Notes: generated by a model not told the origin, from the letters alone. DNA of 64,000 nucleotides from Pseudoalteromonas aurantia 208 (GCF_014858725.1 NZ_AQGV01000012.1:1612001-1676000), one strand, 5' to 3'; counted from the stretch's first letter, positions 44,659 through 54,868 are shown. Made by a program: numbers and translations.

Positions 44659-44828
44659 GCATCATTTACATTTTAATTCCCATCGCTATTTTATTTGTCA
44701 TTATTGCCATTGGTATCTTCTTTTGGGCAGTTAAAAGTGAACAATTTTCTGACTTAAATAAACAAGGTCACAGCATTTTGTTTGAAGATGACAAAGAACA
44801 GCATCAAAATGCCAATGACAGAGATTAG
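44655..44828 (+). CDS. ccoS: cbb3 maturation protein CcoS
   Basis: 57 residues, starting with MSIIYILIPIAILFVIIAIG: one transmembrane helix, then IFFWAVKSEQFSDLNKQGHS, the hallmark CcoS W-A-V-x-S-x-Q-F-D/S-D-L pattern, and an acidic tail. It overlaps the ccoI stop as ATGA and the next gene by 20 bases. Required for the haem/copper maturation of the oxidase. Confidence 0.95.
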   Translation: MSIIYILIPIAILFVIIAIGIFFWAVKSEQFSDLNKQGHSILFEDDKEQHQNANDRD

Positions 44829-45486
44829 TTTATTTGGTGCGTTTATTATGGGATTAGTTGGCAGTGGCCACTGTATTGTGATGTGCGGTGGTATTGCTTC
44901 AAGCCTACAAATGGCTAATTCAACACTCAAACCTATTAGCGTCGGGCTTACTTACAACTTAGGCCGAGCGACAAGTTATATGGTAGCCGGTGCGTTAGTG
45001 GCGTCATTAGGGAACTCATTTGCAAAACAAAACACCGAATTTGCTCTAAGTTTAAAGATATTCAGTGGCGTATTCATGATATTGGTTGGGCTTTATGTTA
45101 TGCGCCTCGCCAGTTCATTAAAGTGGCTAGAACAAGCTGGAAAAACCGTTCTTTGGCAGCACTTGGTGAAACTGAACAAACATTTACTCCCTATTAATAC
45201 ATACTCTAAAACGTTACTCTACGGCATGCTATGGGGTTGGCTACCTTGTGGACTGGTATATTCAGCACTCACATGGACTTTGCAAGCTCCTACTCCATGG
45301 TATGGCAGTGCCATTATGTTGAGCTTTGCACTGGGTACTTTGCCTTCGATGCTCATTGTTGGACAATCGGCACAACAGCTTAGCCGCTTTTTAAACCACA
45401 CGCTTATTAGGTGGGCGCTAGGTAGTATTTTTATCTGGTATGGAATCTATCTACTAATCATTGCATCCGATAGATTAGTACATTAA
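44809..45486 (+). CDS. TauE/SafE-like membrane protein linked to cbb3 assembly
   Basis: About 225 residues; the start is [10 protein letters not shown] (44809) or the ATG two codons on. About six transmembrane helices. The phrase [20 protein letters not shown] with its cysteine and histidine is typical of the DsbD/TauE-like proteins found next to ccoS in many gammaproteobacteria; [19 protein letters not shown] is a second conserved cysteine-bearing helix. Probably metal transport or maturation, not sulfite export. Confidence 0.9.
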   Translation: MPMTEISLFGAFIMGLVGSGHCIVMCGGIASSLQMANSTLKPISVGLTYNLGRATSYMVAGALVASLGNSFAKQNTEFALSLKIFSGVFMILVGLYVMRLASSLKWLEQAGKTVLWQHLVKLNKHLLPINTYSKTLLYGMLWGWLPCGLVYSALTWTLQAPTPWYGSAIMLSFALGTLPSMLIVGQSAQQLSRFLNHTLIRWALGSIFIWYGIYLLIIASDRLVH

Positions 45487-45520
45487 CCTAGTCTCAGCGT
45501 CATATTTTAATGGATTTATT

Positions 45521-46255
45521 ATGGATTTAAATAATCAACAACGTTCGAAAAGTCAATGCACCATCAGTTGTAATGACTGTAGTATCAGCCAACTATGTTT
45601 ACCATTTACCTTAAATGGCAGTGAAATGGATAAACTAGATGAAATTATCGAGCGTAAGAAACCATTACATAAAGGCGATTATTTGTTTGAATCTGGCGCG
45701 AAGCTGAATGCCATATTCGCTGTACGCTCTGGGTCTTTTAAATCTTATACACTATCAGAACAAGGTGATGAGCAAATAACTGGCTTCCACCTAGCGGGTG
45801 ATTTAGTTGGATTTGATGCCATCAACAAAATGCAGCACCAAAGTTTTGCTCAAGCACTAGAAACGTCAATGGTGTGTGAGATCCCATTTGATACACTGGA
45901 CGAACTCGCCGGTAAGCTACCTAAATTGCGCCAGCAGATCATGCGCTTAATGAGTAACGAAATTAACTATGATCAAGAAATGCTATTACTGCTGAACAAA
46001 AAAACGGCTGAAGAACGACTCGCTACGTTTATATATAATTTGTCAAACCGGTTTGGTGAGCGAGGCTTTTCACGTAAAGAATTCCGCTTTACCATGACTC
46101 GAGGAGAAATTGGTAACTATTTGGGACTAACTGTTGAAACCATTAGCCGTTTATTGAGCCGCTTCCAAAAAGCCAATCTCATTAAAGTTGAAGGTAAGTT
46201 TATTACTATCTTAAATATCCCTGAATTAGCTAAAACAGCAGCGATAGCGGTTTGA
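45521..46255 (+). CDS. fnr: FNR-family oxygen-sensing regulator
   Basis: 244 residues. The iron-sulfur ligands are C17-x2-C20-x5-C26 ([13 protein letters not shown]) plus a distal cysteine in [11 protein letters not shown] cyclic-nucleotide-type beta roll, dimerisation helix, and the [17 protein letters not shown] with the FNR-specific E-x2-S-R recognition residues follow. It activates anaerobic and microaerobic genes, very likely including ccoNOQP next door. Confidence 0.96.
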   Translation: MDLNNQQRSKSQCTISCNDCSISQLCLPFTLNGSEMDKLDEIIERKKPLHKGDYLFESGAKLNAIFAVRSGSFKSYTLSEQGDEQITGFHLAGDLVGFDAINKMQHQSFAQALETSMVCEIPFDTLDELAGKLPKLRQQIMRLMSNEINYDQEMLLLLNKKTAEERLATFIYNLSNRFGERGFSRKEFRFTMTRGEIGNYLGLTVETISRLLSRFQKANLIKVEGKFITILNIPELAKTAAIAV

Positions 46256-46355
46256 TCTAGGGCAATGAATTCTCAATAACGACTTTCACCTTACGCTAAA
46301 TCAGTTACACTTAACGTAACTGGTTTAGCTGATAAAGTATGTTAAGGAGTTCATA

Positions 46356-47282
46356 ATGGATAAAATAAAACGCATTCTTGCCGTTATCGATCCAACCAAA
46401 GCACAGCAAAATAGTTTGCAACGTGCTCTTTCATTAGCAAAGAAAACAGGGGCACAGATCACCGCCTTCTTGTCGATATATGATTTCTCATATGAAATGA
46501 CCACAATGCTCTCAAAAGATGAACGTGAAGCAATGCGTGCCGCCGTCATCAAAGACAGAGAAGCGTGGATCAATGATTTGCTCTCTAGTATTGAAAATAT
46601 TGATGTACATAGCTTAGTGTTGTGGCATAACCGCCCTTATGAAGCCATTATTAACACCGTGATTGATGACGGGTACGATATAGTGATAAAAAGCACCCAC
46701 CAACACGATACTTTAAAGTCGGTTATTTTCACGCCAACTGACTGGCATTTAATACGAAAATGTCCAAGCCCTGTGCTGCTTGTTAAAGATCATGAATGGC
46801 CAGAAGAAGGCCATATATTAGCGGCTGTTAATGCCGTCAGTGATAACGAACAACATCAAGCATTGAATAAACGTATTATTAGTGATGCACAATTTATTTG
46901 CCAACTTGCCAATGCCCAACTGAGCCTCGTTAACACCTACCCCGCTACCCCTGTCAATATTGCAATAGAGATCCCTGAGTTCAACCCTTCACAATACAAT
47001 GAAGCAGTTAAAAAGCATCATGAAGATGAGACATTTTCCTTAGCAGATTCATTCAACATTGCGCGTTCAGAGTGCGAAGTTAAAGAAGGGTTACCAGAAG
47101 ATGTTATTCCCTACGTTGCCAGTGAGAAAGGCTCAGAACTTGTCGTTATCGGTACCGTTGGGCGTACGGGATTAAGTGCTGCGCTGGTAGGAAATACCGC
47201 AGAACATGTTATTGATAGTCTCGATTGTGATGTATTGGCCTTAAAACCCGATGGCTACAAAAGCCCACTGGCTCATAAATAA
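46356..47282 (+). CDS. uspE: Universal stress protein E
   Basis: 308 residues made of two tandem Usp domains (residues ~1-150 and ~160-300). The second carries the nucleotide-loop-like SELVVIGTVGRTGLSAALVGNTAEHVID. Length and placement right after fnr match UspE of E. coli and relatives. AAGGAG precedes the start. Followed by a terminator hairpin at 47310. Confidence 0.95.
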   Translation: MDKIKRILAVIDPTKAQQNSLQRALSLAKKTGAQITAFLSIYDFSYEMTTMLSKDEREAMRAAVIKDREAWINDLLSSIENIDVHSLVLWHNRPYEAIINTVIDDGYDIVIKSTHQHDTLKSVIFTPTDWHLIRKCPSPVLLVKDHEWPEEGHILAAVNAVSDNEQHQALNKRIISDAQFICQLANAQLSLVNTYPATPVNIAIEIPEFNPSQYNEAVKKHHEDETFSLADSFNIARSECEVKEGLPEDVIPYVASEKGSELVVIGTVGRTGLSAALVGNTAEHVIDSLDCDVLALKPDGYKSPLAHK

Positions 47283-47309
47283 CACTCAGTTTTAATCATC
47301 TTATTTTCT

Positions 47310-47330
47310 CGTGCCACTTTATGTGGCACG
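47310..47330 (+). terminator. Terminator hairpin after uspE
   Basis: Perfect 8-bp stem CGTGCCAC / GTGGCACG with a TTTAT loop; followed by CTTTCCTT, a weak T-tract. Confidence 0.75.
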
Positions 47331-47421
47331 CTTTCCTTACAAAATTGTATCTGATCCTTACGCTAATTTACGATATGCTTTAGTCATAGACGTTGCCGTT
47401 AGACTGACACTGGTATATTGA

Positions 47422-48093
47422 ATGAAAGTATTAATTGTTGAAGATGACTTAGACACCGCCCAATTTATCGCACGCGGATTAGAACAAAGTGGCGATTCAG
47501 CCACTCACTGTGATAATGCCGAACAGGCTTTGCTGAGTGCATCTACACACCCATTCGACGTAATTATTTTTGACCGTTTGCTACCGAGTATGGATGGCTT
47601 GGATGCGGTACGTATTCTTAGGCAGAGTAAAATAGTGACGCCTATTATTATGCTGACGGCGCTCAGTGAAACATCAGACCGAGTCGCCGGGCTAAATGCT
47701 GGCGCAGATGATTACCTTGTGAAACCATTCGCGTTTTCTGAGCTTTACGCACGCTTAAAAGCCCTTACCCGCCGTCAACCGTTGACACCTAAGGCACTTG
47801 AATTAGTCGTTGCTGATCTAACGTTAGAGCGCACCACCAGACAAGTAAAGCGTGCGGATACACACATTGACTTAATGCCCAAAGAATATCAAATTTTAGA
47901 GTACCTCATGCTCAATCCTAAGCAATTAGTCACAAAAACCATGCTACTTGAACAAGTGTGGGGGTTCAGTTTTGACCCCAAAACCAGTCTCGTACAAACC
48001 CATGTAAGTAGACTACGCAATAAAATAGACAAACCTTTTACTACTGAGCTCATTAAAACAGTGCGCGGCAGTGGCTATATAATATCAGATTGA
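47422..48093 (+). CDS. OmpR-family response regulator
   Basis: 223 residues. Receiver domain with acidic pocket EDD (residues 7-9), phospho-acceptor in VIIFDRLLPSMDG (D ~51), T/S switch in IIMLTALSE and lysine in DDYLVKPF. The winged-helix output domain ends TELIKTVRGSGYIIS. Translationally coupled to the downstream kinase. Signal and regulon are unknown. Confidence 0.95.
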   Translation: MKVLIVEDDLDTAQFIARGLEQSGDSATHCDNAEQALLSASTHPFDVIIFDRLLPSMDGLDAVRILRQSKIVTPIIMLTALSETSDRVAGLNAGADDYLVKPFAFSELYARLKALTRRQPLTPKALELVVADLTLERTTRQVKRADTHIDLMPKEYQILEYLMLNPKQLVTKTMLLEQVWGFSFDPKTSLVQTHVSRLRNKIDKPFTTELIKTVRGSGYIISD

Positions 48094-48095
48094 TC

Positions 48096-49484
48096 ATGAC
48101 ACATATGAAAAACTACCACTGGGTTGGCAAAGTATTGAAAATAACACTCACTGCGTGGGTGCTCGTTTGTAGCATGCTCATTGCGATCAGCTATCTCCTA
48201 TTGCAACAAATAAAAACGCAGCAAACAGACGAGTTTATAGAAATGCAAAGCGAAGTGACTCACCTCTACAACGAGGACGGCTTAAACGCTTTACTCGATG
48301 AATATGAGCTATCCCACCGCCCAATTTGGCATAAGCATGAGAGCGATGAACGACTAGATGAAGAAGGGTTACTATTTTCACTTTACGACAAGAATACTTT
48401 GCTGCTAGGTAGCACTGAGTTAACAATAACCCCTGTTGATGAAGCTATATGGCAAAAATATGATTCAACACTTGATGAGCCTATAAGCGCATTATACATA
48501 CACTTTACGCTTGATGAACGTTATAGCCTAGCCATACTTCAACCACTGACGCATCATTACATAGATACTCGAAATACGCTCATAAGTATCAATATATGGT
48601 TCACTGCACTCAGCTGGTTACCGATACTATTCATCATATTTTCTATAACACAGCAATATGCCGTACGTATTGTTCGTATAAAAAACGCGCTTTCAAAGGT
48701 CGCTGAATCTCCCGATTCAGAACGCATTGACTGTGACAACACACCTGATGAATTAAATGCGTTAGTCATTTCTTTAAATGCCATGTTAGATGACATTTCA
48801 GATCTTCACACCACCATGAAAACCATGTCTGTTGGTATTGCACATGACTTAAAGACGCCGTTAACACGCGTGGCAAATAGACTCCAATGTATGCAGCAGG
48901 ATATCACCAACCCCGATATGCTTGAGACTCATTTAGATAAAGCATCATCAGATTTACACACGGTTATTGCCACTTTCAATAATTTAGTTCGCCTCAATGC
49001 CATTGAATCTGGAAAGCATAAAAATGGCTTTGTAGAACTCAACTTATCATCAACAATTCTTGATTTAGCCCAAAGCTATGAACCAGTCTTTATTGATACT
49101 GGCCGCAACCTTGAGATCTCCATTGTAGATGACGTATTTTGTCTTGCAGATGAAGACCTTATCAATCAATTAGTATGTAATTTATTAGAAAATGCATTGG
49201 AATATAGCAGCCAGGATGCACAGGTTTGGATCAGACTGCAAAACCATATTGACGGTGCATTATTGCAAGTAGGTGACAATGGCCCAGGTATTTCAGTACA
49301 GGATAGATCCCATGTGTTTGATAAATTCTATCGCGCCGATATTAGCCGTTCGAAACCGGGCAATGGGTTAGGATTGAGCATTGTTAAAGCCATTTGTAAA
49401 GTGCACCGCGGCGAAATCCAATTGCTTGAGCATCAAAAAGGCGCTGTATTTAATATTGAATTACCCTTATTATCACAACAATAA
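48096..49484 (+). CDS. Sensor histidine kinase
   Basis: About 462 residues. Two transmembrane helices (VLKITLTAWVLVCSMLIAIS and TLISINIWFTALSWLPILFI) flank an acidic periplasmic sensor of ~120 residues rich in H, D and E (RPIWHKHESDERLDEEG), which hints at a cation or pH signal (inference). A HAMP segment, the H-box MSVGIAHDLKTPLTR, the N-box LVCNLLENALEYS and the G-boxes VGDNGPGIS and GNGLGLSIVKAI are all present. Partner of the preceding regulator. Confidence 0.95.
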   Translation: MTHMKNYHWVGKVLKITLTAWVLVCSMLIAISYLLLQQIKTQQTDEFIEMQSEVTHLYNEDGLNALLDEYELSHRPIWHKHESDERLDEEGLLFSLYDKNTLLLGSTELTITPVDEAIWQKYDSTLDEPISALYIHFTLDERYSLAILQPLTHHYIDTRNTLISINIWFTALSWLPILFIIFSITQQYAVRIVRIKNALSKVAESPDSERIDCDNTPDELNALVISLNAMLDDISDLHTTMKTMSVGIAHDLKTPLTRVANRLQCMQQDITNPDMLETHLDKASSDLHTVIATFNNLVRLNAIESGKHKNGFVELNLSSTILDLAQSYEPVFIDTGRNLEISIVDDVFCLADEDLINQLVCNLLENALEYSSQDAQVWIRLQNHIDGALLQVGDNGPGISVQDRSHVFDKFYRADISRSKPGNGLGLSIVKAICKVHRGEIQLLEHQKGAVFNIELPLLSQQ

Positions 49485-49583
49485 ACCATACAATTTTGTA
49501 TGATTTGGTACTGTTAAATGTAAAACATAGTGTTAAATTTCTTCTATATACTGAAGCTATGTTTAGTTAGGGGCAATTTAATA

Positions 49584-51434
49584 ATGAAAATTAATATAAC
49601 GTTTCGACACCTCATCCTTAGTACTGCCATAAGTTTAACTCTTGCTTGTGACGGCGCTTCTGGCTCAGAAGTCTCACTGGATTACAATGCACATTCAGTT
49701 GTAAGCCAGCCTCAGTCAACACTATCAACATTCACTCCAACTCCCTTTCCTCCCGTGAATAACGACCAAAATACACATCCTGACCAGACCTTTTCTTCAG
49801 CGGAGAAAACATCCCGTTTTTTACAGCAATCAACTTTTGGGGCAACTGCGCAAGATATTAAAACACTCACGCACACCAGTGCATCCAAGTGGTTTAAAAG
49901 CCAACTCAGTATACCCACAAGCAACATCATGCCAACTGTGGTTAGCTATGCGCCAAAAAGTGCAAACCACAACGATGAGTTTGATTTGTTTTTCATCGAA
50001 TCAACCACCTTCGCATTTTGGAAAAATAGTATCTCAGGCAAGGACCAACTGCGCCAAAGAGTGGCTTTTGCATTATCTGAAATCTTAGTGGTCTCTAACG
50101 GGGGCGGAGAAACCTTAACCGATCAACCCACTGCCGTGGCTGCATATCAAGATATACTGATCAACAATGCTTTTGGTAATTACCGAACCTTACTAGAAGC
50201 AATAACCTATTCTCCTGCCATGGGTCACTATCTAACTTATTTGGGTAATGAAAAAGCAGATCCCGATACTGGCAGAGTCCCCGATGAAAACTATGCCAGA
50301 GAATTATTACAGCTGTTCACTTTAGGTGTGGTTAAACTCAACAGCGATGGCTCAATAAACAAAAACGAAAACAACGTCCCCGTGGAGTTATACTCAAACA
50401 AAGACATCACCGGCCTAGCAAAGGTTATGACCGGGTTAGATTATAATGAGACTAATGAAGATACCGTTAGCAATAATATTTTCACCCGCCCAATGGCAAT
50501 TAACCCCGAAGCCCATTCAGACCAAGAAAAGGTATTCTTAGGGCTTACTATTCCAGCTGGTATTAATGCTGAAGCGTCTATCACTATGGCATTGGATCAC
50601 ATTTTCACACACCCAAATTTACCTCCCTTTGTTACTAGGCAGCTCATCCAACGACTGGTGAGTTCTAACCCTAGTAATGCCTATATTTCACGTACCGTTG
50701 CCGCGTTTACCAGTGGTCTATTTACACTGCCGGATGGGTCACAAGTAGGCACAGGTAAACGCGGTGATCTCAGTGCAACTGTGGCCGCTATTTTATTTGA
50801 TAATGAAGCTCGCGAGCCTGCTACCACTACCGCAGGAAAAATAAGAGAACCCATACTTCGTTTTACACAGTGGGCAAGAGCTTTTAATGCACAAAATATT
50901 ACCCCACAGTATCAAACCATGCTGTGGGACACCAGTGCACCAAATGCACTCGGGCAACACCCATATCGCTCATCCAGTGTGTTTAACTTCTTTCGTCCTG
51001 GGTATACCTCACCTGGCTCGATCACAGCAAAAAAGGGGTTAGTCGCACCTGAACTACAAATTACCAATGCCACCACCATTCCTGGCTATGTTAATTTTAT
51101 GACTCACTATATTTCAGGGGAGTCACAAGAAGCAGATGTAGAAGATATCCTCGAAGAATTTGACCACCCCAGCGTGCCAATCACCGTCGAAGATATTCGG
51201 AAAAGCTTTCTCGTTACCTATGAAGAAGAGCTAGCAATCGCACAAGATGTTGATGCCCTACTTGCCCGACTAAACTTATTACTCACTGCCAATCAACTTT
51301 CAAGTGCCACTCTCACGGCAATTAAGCGTATTGTTGGTACAATACCCAACGATGAAGATGACGGTTACCTAATGCGTGTACGAGTTGCTGTACTGCTCGT
51401 TATGACAACACCTGATTATTTAGTGCAAAAATAG
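49584..51434 (+). CDS. DUF1800-family exported lipoprotein
   Basis: About 616 residues from MKINITFRHL; an upstream in-frame ATG would extend into the leader. The signal sequence ends with TLAC, a lipobox. The family hallmarks are RFLQQSTFGATAQDIKTL, KDQLRQRVAFALSEILVVS, PDENYARELLQLFTLGVV and SSVFNFFRPGYTSPG. DUF1800 proteins are nearly always followed by a DUF1501 protein, as here after 11 bp. Function unknown; secreted together in many marine bacteria. Confidence 0.93.
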   Translation: MKINITFRHLILSTAISLTLACDGASGSEVSLDYNAHSVVSQPQSTLSTFTPTPFPPVNNDQNTHPDQTFSSAEKTSRFLQQSTFGATAQDIKTLTHTSASKWFKSQLSIPTSNIMPTVVSYAPKSANHNDEFDLFFIESTTFAFWKNSISGKDQLRQRVAFALSEILVVSNGGGETLTDQPTAVAAYQDILINNAFGNYRTLLEAITYSPAMGHYLTYLGNEKADPDTGRVPDENYARELLQLFTLGVVKLNSDGSINKNENNVPVELYSNKDITGLAKVMTGLDYNETNEDTVSNNIFTRPMAINPEAHSDQEKVFLGLTIPAGINAEASITMALDHIFTHPNLPPFVTRQLIQRLVSSNPSNAYISRTVAAFTSGLFTLPDGSQVGTGKRGDLSATVAAILFDNEAREPATTTAGKIREPILRFTQWARAFNAQNITPQYQTMLWDTSAPNALGQHPYRSSSVFNFFRPGYTSPGSITAKKGLVAPELQITNATTIPGYVNFMTHYISGESQEADVEDILEEFDHPSVPITVEDIRKSFLVTYEEELAIAQDVDALLARLNLLLTANQLSSATLTAIKRIVGTIPNDEDDGYLMRVRVAVLLVMTTPDYLVQK

Positions 51435-51445
51435 GGGACTCTCTC

Positions 51446-52801
51446 ATGAACAGACGATCATTTCTAAAAGCGGGCAGTGCTTCTATGGCAGCAGCACCAT
51501 TTTTGAATCTTGCACAAGCGATTGCAAATACCCCTACGACAAACAACGATGACTATAAAGCCCTTGTATGTGTTTTTCTATACGGTGGCATGGATAACCA
51601 CGACACCGTGATCCCATATGATCAAGCAAGCTATACGCAATGGTCAAATATTAGAAATACATTACTATCTCAATATACCAATAAACGCTCACAGGCTAAC
51701 TTATTACCCATTGATACCCCAGCTCGATTCGGATCGCGTCAATTTTCCTTGCCCCCAGAGCTCAGCGGAATTGCACAATTATACCAACAAGGTAAAGTCT
51801 CTCTGGTAGGTAATGTGGGCCCTTTGCTTGAACCAACCACCGCTGCGAGTATTCGATCAGAAACAGCAAAGTTACCATCAAGGTTGTTTTCCCATAACGA
51901 CCAGCAATCCACTTGGATGTCAGGCCAAACGGAGGGGGCCCAATTCGGTTGGGCTGGCATGCTTAATGACGCTTTAATAGAACAAGGACAACAAAGCCCT
52001 AGCACATTTTCTGCCATAACAACCTCAAGCGCCGAGCTACTCATCACTGGGAGTAACACAACACCGTATCATGTTCATGACGGTCAAGCGGCAACTATAG
52101 ATGTTCTGGATATGTTCGATGAACCAAACGCATTACAAAAGCACTTTAGCGCGCTTGGACACAAAACTAACAATTTAGTTGAACAAGATATGTCAACGCA
52201 AATCAATCAAGCCTATAGTGCCAATGATCAGTTTAATGCGGCTTTGTCTGAGGTCTCTGTTGCGCTGCCAGCATTCCCTGCAACCCCCCTCGCTAAACAA
52301 CTAGAAACCGTGAGTAAAACCATTGCGATTCGAGATCAACTTCAAGAAAAGCGGCAAGTTTTTGTAGTTGCTATGGGTGGGTTTGACACGCACTCTGGGC
52401 AAGCACAATCGCTGCCTAAGTTGCAATCAGCCTTAGATGGCGCACTCGTCGCGTTTGATTCTGCAATGCAAAGCCTTGGACTCTCTGATAAAGTAACCCT
52501 ATTTACAGCATCCGATTTTGGTCGCACTTTGGCAATTAATGGAGATGGCACCGACCATGGCTGGGGCTCTCATCACTTTGTGATGGGGGGGGCGGTACAA
52601 GGTGGGACGATATTCGGTGATATTCCCGAGGCCAAATTAAACCATTCATTAGATGCTGGCAATGGCCGTTTAATTCCAACACTGTCGGTAGATCAATACG
52701 CCGCCAGTTTCGGCCAATGGCTAGGCATAGACCAACATACACTTGAAAATATCTTTCCAAACTTGTTGAAGTTTGGTGCACCACCAGCCCTTTTCAAGTA
52801 A
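51446..52801 (+). CDS. DUF1501-family protein with a Tat-like signal
   Basis: 451 residues. The amino terminus MNRRSFLKAGSASMAAAPFL is a twin-arginine signal. The domain has the DUF1501 phrases CVFLYGGMDNHDTVIPY, VVAMGGFDTHSGQAQSLPKL and LFTASDFGRTLAINGDGTDH, with histidine and aspartate residues arranged like the alkaline-phosphatase/sulfatase-like fold (established for the family by similarity). Probably folded with cofactor before export and paired with the DUF1800 lipoprotein. Confidence 0.94.
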   Translation: MNRRSFLKAGSASMAAAPFLNLAQAIANTPTTNNDDYKALVCVFLYGGMDNHDTVIPYDQASYTQWSNIRNTLLSQYTNKRSQANLLPIDTPARFGSRQFSLPPELSGIAQLYQQGKVSLVGNVGPLLEPTTAASIRSETAKLPSRLFSHNDQQSTWMSGQTEGAQFGWAGMLNDALIEQGQQSPSTFSAITTSSAELLITGSNTTPYHVHDGQAATIDVLDMFDEPNALQKHFSALGHKTNNLVEQDMSTQINQAYSANDQFNAALSEVSVALPAFPATPLAKQLETVSKTIAIRDQLQEKRQVFVVAMGGFDTHSGQAQSLPKLQSALDGALVAFDSAMQSLGLSDKVTLFTASDFGRTLAINGDGTDHGWGSHHFVMGGAVQGGTIFGDIPEAKLNHSLDAGNGRLIPTLSVDQYAASFGQWLGIDQHTLENIFPNLLKFGAPPALFK

Positions 52802-52901
52802 GGATCTTTCATAAGCCAATAGCCAAATAGGCTTCACGCATATTTGGCTATTAAATACGTTAAATTACACCAAGCTAACTTAAAGCGTATCATTGCGGTT
52901 T

Positions 52902-53396
52902 TTAAATCATAAAGTCATTGAAAAAACGCAACTGCTCTGGATGGCACAACGCTTTAGGTCGTAGGCGTTGAACTGCATTTTTTGCAGCTAACTTGTCATA
53001 CCCTAGCGCATGCATTAACAGTGCTACTACTAAGCCTGTGCGGCCTGATCCTCCTTTACAATGCACGACGACAACACCCTGATCATTAAGTAGTGAAATA
53101 ATCTTTGGTACATAATCTGCCCATGCAGTTGAAAAAGCATCCGTTGGTGGTGCCTCATCGCTGATGGGGAGTTGATACCATTCAATGCCTTGTGTCATGC
53201 ACACTTGAGATAATGTCTGCGCGCCATAACACGTTAATTCTTTATCATACATTACCGATATCAACGCATTTGCGCCCGCTGATTTCAATATTTCGACCGA
53301 CTCTTGCAGCGTTGCGTCTTTCGTGCCTGGGCAGGGAGTAAAAATAATTTGTCCACCATTATCTAGTGTCAACGTATCATATGGGTGAAGTCTCAT
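52902..53396 (-). CDS. Dual-specificity/tyrosine phosphatase-like protein
   Basis: About 164 residues. The P-loop VVVHCKGGSGRTGLVVALLM has the C-x5-R signature of cysteine phosphatases (H-C-K-G-G-S-G-R-T-G). A general-acid aspartate candidate lies in QLPISDEAPPTDAF. It resembles the CDKN3-like bacterial phosphatases. The ATG at 53396 is favoured over a TTG two codons upstream. No signal peptide. Convergent with the DUF1501 gene. Confidence 0.9.
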   Translation of the reverse strand: MRLHPYDTLTLDNGGQIIFTPCPGTKDATLQESVEILKSAGANALISVMYDKELTCYGAQTLSQVCMTQGIEWYQLPISDEAPPTDAFSTAWADYVPKIISLLNDQGVVVVHCKGGSGRTGLVVALLMHALGYDKLAAKNAVQRLRPKALCHPEQLRFFNDFMI

Positions 53397-53633
53397 GCTC
53401 AATGTCTCTTTTAATTAACTGAACCACTTTTATTACGATATGATGTGGAACACTTAATTCAGCTGCCCTATTCATATTTTGCTTTCATATAAAAGAAGCT
53501 TACCGTATATAACACTTTCGCTGCAATGCTATTCTTATCTGTTCTGAAGGTACTTCTGCTTGTGCAAAGACACTTTCTCTTCCCCCCAACAATACAGAAA
53601 ATACACTTAACCACACAGGTAACGGTGACAAAA

Positions 53634-53747
53634 ATGAATGAAAAAGTACGAAACACGACTGAGGTAACATCATCATTGGAAGAAAGTAACATTAAAATTG
53701 GTGCTATCAGTAGGCTAAGTAACATAACGCACCCAACCCTAAGTTAA
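53634..53747 (+). CDS. Possible 37-residue peptide
   Basis: MNEKVRNTTEVTSSLEESNI begins after GGTGAC and ends within the left arm of the hairpin at 53733-53771. The leader-like acidic/threonine-rich start followed by a short hydrophobic stretch (IKIGAISRLSNITHPTLS) is vaguely reminiscent of precursor peptides, but no partner enzyme or GG site is present. Could equally be chance. Confidence 0.25.
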   Translation: MNEKVRNTTEVTSSLEESNIKIGAISRLSNITHPTLS

Positions 53748-53771
53748 TCTTACAGATTAACTTAGGGTTGG
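53733..53771. terminator. Long perfect hairpin
   Basis: CCAACCCTAAGTTAATC (53733-53749), loop TTACA, then GATTAACTTAGGGTTGG (53755-53771): 17 bp with no mismatch. No T-run follows on either side. It may act as a terminator for a short transcript or stabilise an RNA end. Confidence 0.55.
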
Positions 53772-54325
53772 TGATTTAGTACAAGGGTCTGCATCCATTG
53801 GGAAGTAACCCGCAACCTTTGTTCCAATACCCTTCTCCAATACCCTGTTCAAATACCATGTAGCACAATAAACCCTCCAGATAAAATGACGACCATGATC
53901 CCTACCCTACACTTGCGATATAGCCACCAAATAGGCAAAAAAGTACCACCAGTGGATAATTACTCATTCGAGGTGTTCGCTTTTCTGTTGAGCTCCCTGT
54001 GCCTCCTAACACGCTACAAAACTGTTTACTGTGGTCATAATCTGGATAAAAGCGACCTGTAATGTAAACACCTTTTCTATCCAAATTGCTGCCACCAAAC
54101 CAAACAGTACAGTCATCGTGTCTAACAGACATACACTCCCTCTATAAAAACAGTTATTCAGGTTCGCACCACATAAAACCTTCAGCTGCTACTAACGTAT
54201 ATTTCACACGTGAGAACAACATTATAGCGTTGATACAATACAATAAAGTGTGCTTTAATTACCCACTTATAGCTGATGCATTTTTGACATGCCCTGCAAA
54301 TATACTTAAATCAAATAAGGTAACT
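53772..54325. other. Gap with one doubtful minus-strand frame
   Basis: The only candidate is 53902-54132 (minus, 76 residues, MSVRHDDCTVWFGGSNLDRK...), with GAGGGAG close before its ATG and a hydrophobic end; I cannot tell whether it is real. The repeated words CCAATACCCTTCTCC/CCAATACCCTG near 53830 are short imperfect repeats. The rest appears non-coding. Confidence 0.35.
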
Positions 54326-54868
54326 ATGCTCAAATTCATTGTATTGCTTATGGTCGTAATGTCGCTTCCCGCATGGTCAATATCTTGCACGACTGAAACT
54401 TTCAATACGATCAATAAACGACTCAGTTATATGCAAGATGTCGCGCTATATAAAGCCAATAACCATTTAGCCATAGAAGATATCGCGCGAGAAAACATTG
54501 TCATTACCGCAAGTAGTAACTCAGCGGCCAAAATTGGGTTAGATAAAGAAAGTGTCAAAGCATTTTTTATTGCACAAATCTCTGCAGCAAAAGCAATTCA
54601 ATACCGATATCGAGCCGATCTACTCAGTAACAAAACAAGTCATAAGCCGAGAGATCTAAACACAATTATTCGTCCCCAATTGATTGAATTAGGGAGTAAG
54701 ATCAATACACAAATTGCATACTGCCTAAAACATGGACAACCCTTCACTGCAGATCAAGAGACTGGATTTATAAACGCTTTAAACGTGGATTATTTAAGCA
54801 ATTCAGATAAAAAGAAGCTATTTAACGCATTGATAGATATTCGCTTACAGCCAATAAAAAGCCACTGA
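54326..54868 (+). CDS. Periplasmic chorismate mutase, AroQ-gamma type
   Basis: 180 residues from MLKFIVLLMVV, preceded by AAGGTAACT. A signal peptide (ending PAWSIS) shows export. The AroQ helix pattern is clear: INKRLSYMQDVALYKANNHL, AIEDIARENIVI, then LDKESVKAFFIAQISAAKAI and QYRYRADLL, with the R, K, E and Q residues that bind chorismate in *AroQ enzymes. It converts chorismate to prephenate outside the cytoplasm, where no shikimate pathway is known. Two extra cysteines (ISC, AYC) may pair. Monocistronic. Confidence 0.88.
   Translation: MLKFIVLLMVVMSLPAWSISCTTETFNTINKRLSYMQDVALYKANNHLAIEDIARENIVITASSNSAAKIGLDKESVKAFFIAQISAAKAIQYRYRADLLSNKTSHKPRDLNTIIRPQLIELGSKINTQIAYCLKHGQPFTADQETGFINALNVDYLSNSDKKKLFNALIDIRLQPIKSH

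Noticed and set aside
53468-53725. 85-residue minus-strand frame rich in hydrophobic and cysteine residues
   Set aside because: No ribosome-binding site and it overlaps the more plausible small plus-strand frame; composition looks like chance in AT-rich DNA.
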